Origin: JAHEEL01 sp963785245
Lineage (GTDB): Bacteria > Actinomycetota > Acidimicrobiia > Spongiisociales > UBA5794
Length of the DNA: 64,000 nucleotides
Direction of reading: 5' to 3'
Assembly (NCBI GenBank): GCA_963785245.1
Contig: CAWAUO010000006.1
Coordinates: forward strand, 186,001 to 250,000
Position numbers and translations under genes: made by a program. Of this stretch, positions 58,923 through 64,000 are shown piece after piece (positions within the stretch are counted from its first letter, which is position 1; every line of letters begins with the position of its first letter). Under the pieces are notes generated by a model, which did not search any database, had not been told where the DNA came from, and saw only the letters and a list, made by a program, of their open reading frames with translations.

Positions 58923-59216
58923 TCATTCGTCGAGCATCGACTCCAGGTCATCGAACGCGCCGGTGAGCATGCCTTCCAAGATGGCGTCGACACAAGGCTG
59001 CGCATTGTCGGGATCATTGGCGATCAGGCGAGGGGCGTGCTCCTCAGTGTCTCTGATGAAATCGGACAGATCGTCGGCGGCGACGCCCGAGGCGATCATG
59101 TCGTGGAACTCGGCTGCGTATTCCCTGCAAGAAGAAGAAGAAGAAGAAGACGTTGTGCCGCCACACGACGCCGCGACGAGCGCAAGAACGACGAGCGTCG
59201 ATTGGATTCGATTCAT
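58923..59216 (-). CDS. Small lipoprotein with poly-Ser tract
   Basis: The 97-residue protein starts with a lipoprotein signal, STLVVLALVAASC, with the lipid-modified Cys at about residue 18. A run of seven or more serines follows, encoded by a trinucleotide repeat, and then a short acidic helical domain (REYAAEFHDMIASGVAADDL) with two further Cys residues that may form a disulfide. It should be anchored outside the cytoplasmic membrane. Function is unknown. The ATG start directly gives the signal sequence. Confidence 0.75.
   Translation of the reverse strand: MNRIQSTLVVLALVAASCGGTTSSSSSSSCREYAAEFHDMIASGVAADDLSDFIRDTEEHAPRLIANDPDNAQPCVDAILEGMLTGAFDDLESMLDE
59131..59150. repeat. GAA trinucleotide repeat
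   Basis: Nearly seven GAA units on the plus strand encode the Ser run of the lipoprotein on the minus strand. Slippage would change the linker length in frame. Confidence 0.9.
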
Positions 59217-59378
59217 CCAAGATCATCGGAATCGGGCGTGACATGCTCAATGGGTGTCTGGCGTGAACGCCGCGCGTTCTGCGGTCGCGAGTTGGTCGAT
59301 TGTGGTGCGGGGGCAGTGACGGCGCCACTGAACTGCGGTGGGCAGCGTCAGACCGGGAGGATCAGTACGAGCCACCGC

Positions 59379-59504
59379 ATGCCGCTTGTGATCCCCTTGC
59401 TGCTCGCCACGGCGTCCTGTACTCGTTCGGACATCGCCCTCGTGGCTGGCTATCTCAATCCATTCGAGCAGTCAGCATCCCGTATCGTCGTGCAACGGCC
59501 CTAG
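59379..59504 (+). CDS. Possible tiny lipoprotein, 41 residues
   Basis: MPLVIPLLLATASCTRSDIA resembles a short lipoprotein signal with Cys at residue 14, followed by only 27 residues. GGGAGG is present but about 18 bases upstream, too far for a normal start. It ends inside the -10 box of treS. It may be chance. Apart from this, 59217-59516 shows only the treS promoter. Confidence 0.2.
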   Translation: MPLVIPLLLATASCTRSDIALVAGYLNPFEQSASRIVVQRP

Positions 59505-59507
59505 TCT
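59502..59507 (+). promoter_or_regulatory. -10 box of treS-mak
   Basis: TAGTCT, 9 bases before the ATG at 59517, suggesting a leaderless or nearly leaderless transcript. Confidence 0.45.
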
Positions 59508-59516
59508 GCGAACCTC

Positions 59517-62500
59517 ATGGCTGTTGATCCGCGGGTGCTTCGCCCACCGCTCTGGTACAAAGACGCCGTCATCTACGAGGTGCATGTCCGCGCCTTCTCC
59601 GATTCGAACGATGACGGCATCGGTGACTTCCAGGGACTCACCTCCCGCCTCGACTACCTGAGCCGCCTCGGGATCGACACGATCTGGCTCCTGCCGTTCT
59701 ATCCGTCACCACTCCGGGACGACGGCTACGACATCGCCGAGTACTACGACGTCCACCCCAGCTATGGAACCCTCGACGACTTCAAGGAGTTCCTGGAGGC
59801 GGCGCACGCGCGCAACATGCGGGTGATCACCGAACTCGTCATCAATCACACATCCGACCAGCACCCCTGGTTCCAGCGAGCGCGTCGGGCCGAGGCCGGC
59901 ACCGCCGAGCGCGACTTCTACGTGTGGAGCGACACGCCGGACAGGTTCGCCGACGTACGCATCATCTTCCAGGACACAGAGACTTCGAACTGGGCGTGGG
60001 ATCCGGTGGCTGGTGCCTACTTCTGGCACCGGTTCTTCTCCCACCAGCCAGACCTCAACTATGACAACCCACTGGTTCGTGAGGCGATCACGGATGTGCT
60101 CAGCTTCTGGCTCGACCTTGGCGTCGACGGCCTGCGTCTCGATGCCGTCCCCTATCTCTTCGAACGCGAGGGGACCAACGGTGAGAACCTGGTCGAGACC
60201 CACGAAGAGCTGAAACGGCTCAGGTCGTTCATGGACGAGAACTACGAGAATCGCATGTTGATCGCTGAGGCGAACCAGTGGCCCGAGGACTCGGTCGCGT
60301 ACTTCGGTGACGGCGACGAATGCCACATGGCGTTCCACTTCCCGCTGATGCCTCGCTTGTACCTGTCGCTCGAGAGCGAAAACCGCCTTCCAATCATCGA
60401 CATCCTGGAGCAGACTCCCGCGATTCCGGAGGACGCGCAGTGGGCGATCTTCCTCCGGAATCACGACGAGCTCACACTTGAGATGGTGTCCGAGGAAGAG
60501 CGCGATCTGATATGGCGGAGCTACGCCCCCGATCGCCGCGCACGCCTCAACCTTGGGATCCGTCGGCGGCTCGCACCGCTGCTCGAGAACGATCGCCGGC
60601 GCATCGAGTTGTTGTTCAGCTTGCTCTTGTCGCTACCCGGTACCCCGGTGGTCTACTACGGGGACGAGATCGGGATGGGCGACAACATCTTCCTCGCCGA
60701 TCGTGACGGCGTTCGGACACCGATGCAATGGAGCAACGACCGCAATGCCGGCTTCTCGAGAGCCAATCCCCAATCTCTCTATCTCCCGATCGTCGTCGAT
60801 CCCCAGTTTCACTACGAGACGGTGAACGTCGAGGCGCAGCAGGCCAACCCGAATTCGTTGTTGTCCTGGACCCGAAGCATGATTCGTCAGCGGCAGCGCC
60901 ATCCGGTCTTCGGGCGCGGCAGCATCGAGTTCTTGTCACCGGACAATGAGCAGATCCTTGCCTACCTCCGAGAGGGTGAAGGAGAGACAATCGCGATTGT
61001 CGCCAACCTCAGCCGCCACTCGCAGTTCGCGGAGTTGGATCTAGGCCGTTTTGCCGGGCAGCGTCCCACCGAGATGCTTGGCAGAACGGAATTCCCTGTG
61101 ATCGGCGAAGCTCCCTACCCGCTCTCGGTCGGCCCGTACGGCTTCTACTGGATGTCGATCGACGGCCACGATCGTTCCGCCGTCGATACCCGGGATGTGC
61201 TGGAAATCAGCGGCCCCCTCGAGGGAGCGTTTGCCAGCGATGGACCCCTGCTGGGAATCCTCGGCGGATTCGTGGCAGCGCAGCCCTGGTATCAGGGCCG
61301 CTCACCCCGGCGATCGCAGATCTCGGTGGCCGACCTGATCCCGATCACGCCCGGTGAGCAAGAGACGACGATGTGGATCGCCCTCGTCAGCATCGACCAG
61401 ACTGCCAGCTCCCACGACTTGAATGTGGTCCCGATCGGTATCTCCTTCGCGACTGATCTCGACGTTCCTGAATCTGCCGCGCTCGCCCATGTGCGTCGCG
61501 ACGGCGCCGATGGGATCCTGTTTGACGCTGTTCAGAATCCACAGTTCCGGGCCATGCTCCTCGAAGGAATCCTTGCCGGCGAAACGCTCCTGGGCCGCGC
61601 CGGATCGTTGACCTGCACCGCAGGCATCGCCACGTTCGAAGTCCCGGCGGGCGAACCGGTCGAATCGACGGTATCGACGAGCAATCTCGGCGAGACCTAC
61701 ATCGACTTCGGTCGCGGCTTCGCAATCAAGCTCTTCCGCCAGGTCGAGCCAGGAGTGAATCCGGATCTCGAGCTGCGACGCTTCCTCACCGAGCGCACGG
61801 CCTTCGACGACATCGCCGACACCTACGGCGCTCTCGAGTACCAATCCGGCGACACGTACACGCTTGGCGTCCTTCAACAGTCGTTCGCCGAGGACTCCAC
61901 AGCGTGGAACGTCTTGTCCGGCTTCGCCCGAATCTGGCTCGACGCAACGAGAGGCAAGAAGGCACTCGGGGAGCCCAAGGGCGCATTCGGGCCGGTGGAC
62001 CAATCTCCGGCCGTAGCTCTTCCAAATGCCCACCTGCTCGACCCGGCGCTTGAACTCGCGACGCGCCTTGGCGGAACGACAGCCGCCCTTCATCAGGCGT
62101 TGGGTTCGTTCAGCGAGGACCCGGACTTGAACCCCGAACCGTTCACAGAGCACTACCAACAGTCGCTCTACCAGTCATTGCGTGCCGGCATCCGCCAGGA
62201 GGTGCGAGCGATCCGCCGGTTGCGGCACCGCACCGAAGGTCAGGTTGCGACTGCGTTGGACGAACTCATTCAGGCAGAGCAGTCCTGCCTCGCGCGGCTT
62301 GGCGCCATCAGACGGGATCGCATCAAGGGATCGCGGATTCGACTTCACGGCGACTACCGCCTCGACCAGGTGCACATCGTCGATGACGGGTTCATCATTG
62401 CCGACTTCTCTGGCGACCACTCGCGTCCGCTCGCGCAACGGCGGCTTCGCGGCTCACCGTTGCGCGACGTTTCTCAGATGCTTCGGTCATTCGACTACGT

Positions 62501-62786
62501 CGCACTTGCAGCGGCACGCGACGGATCACCGAATGAGCGACGCTGGGCCGCGTGGTGGTCCAGGGTTGTTGGACTCGCCTTTGTCGAGAGCTACCTCACA
62601 GAACTGGAGGACTCGCCTCTACTCCCCGACTCTGTGGGCGCTATCGATGACCTCCTCGATGCATTTGTGCTGTCGAGGGCGTTGCGGGAACTCCATTGGG
62701 AGCTCGCGACCCGACCCGATCTCGTACGTGTGCCGCTCGCCAGCCTCCGGCGCATGCTCGGACAGACTCCATCATTCATCGATTGA
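59517..62786 (+). CDS. treS: Trehalose synthase / maltokinase fusion
   Basis: The 1089-residue protein joins two enzymes of the maltose-trehalose pathway. Residues 1-545 are GH13 trehalose synthase, which interconverts maltose and trehalose: WYKDAVIYEVHVRAFSDSND, LVINHTSDQHPWF, the nucleophile in DGLRLDAVPYLFE, the acid in LIAEANQWPED and FLRNHDELTLEMV. Residues about 570-1089 resemble maltokinase, with LGRAGSLTC-like strands and the aminoglycoside-kinase-type core RIRLHGDYRLDQVHI and IIADFSGD (catalytic HGDxxLxQ and DFxGD). Together they would turn trehalose into maltose-1-phosphate for GlgE. GlgE is not in the window, glgC is. Confidence 0.94.
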   Translation: MAVDPRVLRPPLWYKDAVIYEVHVRAFSDSNDDGIGDFQGLTSRLDYLSRLGIDTIWLLPFYPSPLRDDGYDIAEYYDVHPSYGTLDDFKEFLEAAHARNMRVITELVINHTSDQHPWFQRARRAEAGTAERDFYVWSDTPDRFADVRIIFQDTETSNWAWDPVAGAYFWHRFFSHQPDLNYDNPLVREAITDVLSFWLDLGVDGLRLDAVPYLFEREGTNGENLVETHEELKRLRSFMDENYENRMLIAEANQWPEDSVAYFGDGDECHMAFHFPLMPRLYLSLESENRLPIIDILEQTPAIPEDAQWAIFLRNHDELTLEMVSEEERDLIWRSYAPDRRARLNLGIRRRLAPLLENDRRRIELLFSLLLSLPGTPVVYYGDEIGMGDNIFLADRDGVRTPMQWSNDRNAGFSRANPQSLYLPIVVDPQFHYETVNVEAQQANPNSLLSWTRSMIRQRQRHPVFGRGSIEFLSPDNEQILAYLREGEGETIAIVANLSRHSQFAELDLGRFAGQRPTEMLGRTEFPVIGEAPYPLSVGPYGFYWMSIDGHDRSAVDTRDVLEISGPLEGAFASDGPLLGILGGFVAAQPWYQGRSPRRSQISVADLIPITPGEQETTMWIALVSIDQTASSHDLNVVPIGISFATDLDVPESAALAHVRRDGADGILFDAVQNPQFRAMLLEGILAGETLLGRAGSLTCTAGIATFEVPAGEPVESTVSTSNLGETYIDFGRGFAIKLFRQVEPGVNPDLELRRFLTERTAFDDIADTYGALEYQSGDTYTLGVLQQSFAEDSTAWNVLSGFARIWLDATRGKKALGEPKGAFGPVDQSPAVALPNAHLLDPALELATRLGGTTAALHQALGSFSEDPDLNPEPFTEHYQQSLYQSLRAGIRQEVRAIRRLRHRTEGQVATALDELIQAEQSCLARLGAIRRDRIKGSRIRLHGDYRLDQVHIVDDGFIIADFSGDHSRPLAQRRLRGSPLRDVSQMLRSFDYVALAAARDGSPNERRWAAWWSRVVGLAFVESYLTELEDSPLLPDSVGAIDDLLDAFVLSRALRELHWELATRPDLVRVPLASLRRMLGQTPSFID

Positions 62787-62812
62787 ACACTTCGATCGGC
62801 GGAGGTCGATCT

Positions 62813-62830
62813 ACCGGGGGGGCCCCGGGT
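62813..62830. terminator. GC-rich hairpin after treS-mak
   Basis: ACCGGGG and CCCCGGGT pair with one bulged G around a GGG loop, 27 bases after the stop codon. There is no T-run. Confidence 0.4.
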
Positions 62831-62909
62831 CCAAGACGTGATCCGCAACCTTGTGCGCGACCGAGCGGCCAGCACCTCGGTCTAGCATGTGACGACGCTC
62901 TGAGGGACA

Positions 62910-64000
62910 GTGGGCTTGGCCAACGAGTACGAGATTGATGCTGCGGAGATCGATGCGGTTGTCTTTGATCTCGACGGAGTCATCACACGGACCGAATCGG
63001 TGCACCACACCGCCTGGGAGCAGCTCTTCAACGAGTATCTGGAAGGCCGGTCGGCGGCCCTTGGGGAACCTTTCGAACCGTTTGAGCCATCCGACTACCT
63101 CGAGTTCGTTGACGGAATACCGCGCTATGACGGTGTTGACAGTTTCCTGAAGTCCCGCAACATCCAACTGCCCTGGGGTTCTGCTGAGGATCCCCCTGAA
63201 GCTGAGACCGTCTGCGGGCTTGGGAACCGCAAGAACGGCTACTTCCTCAATCGTCTCAATGCCGACGGTGTCGAGGCGTACGCGACGAGCATCGCATTCG
63301 TCGGGGAACTTCAGCGACAGGGCATCGAGACAGCGCTCATCTCGTCAAGTCGCAATGCCCGGGAGGTTCTGGACGCGGCGGGCCTCCTTGACCTCTTCGC
63401 GGTGCGGGTCGACGGCATCGTGGCGGGCGAACTCGGCATACCGGGCAAACCCGACCCCGCCGTGTTCCTTGAGGCGGCCTCACGCGTCGGTGCCGATCCT
63501 GCCAAGGCCGCAATCGTCGAAGATGCCCAGTCGGGCGTCGAAGCCGGCAAGGCCGGCGGGTTTCGCATCGTCATCGGCGTCGATCGCGGAGATCAGACGG
63601 AGGAACTGAGCGCTGCAGGCGCCACCGTCGTGGTATCGGATCTCGGCGAACTCAGCGTAAAGCCTGTACCGCCGGTTCCGCGTGCGGGACTACCATCCGC
63701 GGCTGACCACTTCGACGAGATCGAAGCCGTGCTCGCCACATCGGACCCGGCGGTGTTCCTCGACTATGACGGCGTGCTCACCCCGATCGTCGAACACCCG
63801 GATCTTGCGGTGCTATCCGATGAGACGCGTCAGGTGCTGGCCGATCTCGCGTCGGTAGTGACGGTCGCCGTAGTGAGTGGTCGCGATGTCGCCGACGTTC
63901 GCGGCAAGGTGCAGGTGCCGGGCATCTACTACGCGGGAAGCCATGGTTTTGACATCATCTCGCCGTCCGGAGAGCCGGTAGTCGACGAACGTCTCGATCG
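62910..64000 (+). CDS. Beta-phosphoglucomutase-like / trehalose-6-phosphatase-like fusion, truncated
   Basis: The gene continues past the right edge. The first 245 residues are a beta-phosphoglucomutase-type HAD: AVVFDLDGVITRTESVHHTA, ETALISSSRNAREVL and KPDPAVFLEAASRVGADPAK, IVEDAQSGVEAGKAGGF. A second HAD begins near residue 280 with VFLDYDGVLTPIVEHPDL and VVSGRDVADVRGKV, GSHGFDI, the start of an OtsB trehalose-6-phosphate phosphatase. The GTG at 62910 or the TTG at 62916 may be the start; GAGGGA lies just upstream of both. It follows treS-mak by 123 bases. Confidence 0.85.
   Translation, partial: MGLANEYEIDAAEIDAVVFDLDGVITRTESVHHTAWEQLFNEYLEGRSAALGEPFEPFEPSDYLEFVDGIPRYDGVDSFLKSRNIQLPWGSAEDPPEAETVCGLGNRKNGYFLNRLNADGVEAYATSIAFVGELQRQGIETALISSSRNAREVLDAAGLLDLFAVRVDGIVAGELGIPGKPDPAVFLEAASRVGADPAKAAIVEDAQSGVEAGKAGGFRIVIGVDRGDQTEELSAAGATVVVSDLGELSVKPVPPVPRAGLPSAADHFDEIEAVLATSDPAVFLDYDGVLTPIVEHPDLAVLSDETRQVLADLASVVTVAVVSGRDVADVRGKVQVPGIYYAGSHGFDIISPSGEPVVDERLD

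Noticed and set aside
1..64000. CRISPR arrays, rRNA genes or insertion sequence transposases
   Set aside because: No array of 24-40-base repeats with spacers, no rRNA-like sequence and no DDE or HUH transposase reading frame was seen.

Overview
The window is a high-GC bacterial chromosome segment that reads as Actinomycetota, most likely class Acidimicrobiia. The evidence is the block glmU-prs-rplY-pth-mfd, a 27-residue bL37-type ribosomal protein, a GlpR-like membrane protein next to molybdenum cofactor genes, fused trehalose synthase-maltokinase, DUF222/HNH endonuclease, and many genes whose start codon lies 6-9 bases after a TANNNT -10 box (probable leaderless transcripts). The class is inferred; the phylum is well supported.

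Layout. 1-13.6 kb, almost all on the minus strand, is housekeeping: tRNA-Gln, glmU, prs, YjbQ protein, rplY, pth, glpK, pgsA, an SDR and the start of mfd; then metG, tatD, rsmA, ispE; then a DUF192 protein and rsmI. A short AbrB-like regulator and bL37 lie on the plus strand. 13.9-23.5 kb holds a metalloprotease-like lipoprotein, glgC, a potassium channel, an amidohydrolase remnant, a PfkB kinase overlapping a TrpF-fold protein, a GNAT protein, an HNH nuclease, a sulfatase and tRNA-Ala with a truncated copy. 23.5-30.8 kb carries a bacterial translin-family protein, GlpR-like protein, MogA/MoaB, MoaC, MoeA/Glp, plsY, a SAF-domain protein, uppP and a ThDP enzyme. 30.8-46.6 kb carries thioredoxin-like, HAD, asnS, NYN-LOTUS, plsC, a frameshifted hydrolase, a very hairpin-rich intergenic region, a thioesterase, an S9 peptidase, an acyl-CoA ligase, a cyclase-AAA-TPR protein and an ABC exporter.

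46.85-57.46 kb is an integrated mobile element at tRNA-Arg(CCT). A 42-bp copy of the 5' half of the tRNA lies at the left edge and the intact tRNA at the right edge. Inside are an xis-like gene, a 42-codon ORF, a tyrosine integrase, a MobF relaxase-helicase, a Fic protein, an AbiE-like toxin-antitoxin pair and two pRiA4b-ORF3 family fragments. Most of these genes are broken by frameshifts, so the element looks degenerate. It retains 22-bp iteron-like repeats upstream of the xis-like gene, near the relaxase and elsewhere, and 11-bp repeats near both ends that could be integrase arm sites.

Just right of it, between the intact tRNA-Arg and a second 3'-end fragment of the same tRNA (58.79 kb), lies a peroxiredoxin gene with an in-frame TGA exactly at the peroxidatic cysteine. 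A 7-bp stem with a GGTC loop begins 10 bases after the TGA. I read this as a selenocysteine peroxiredoxin that standard annotation would split in two. The window ends with a trehalose module: a fused TreS-maltokinase and a truncated two-HAD protein resembling beta-phosphoglucomutase plus trehalose-6-phosphate phosphatase.
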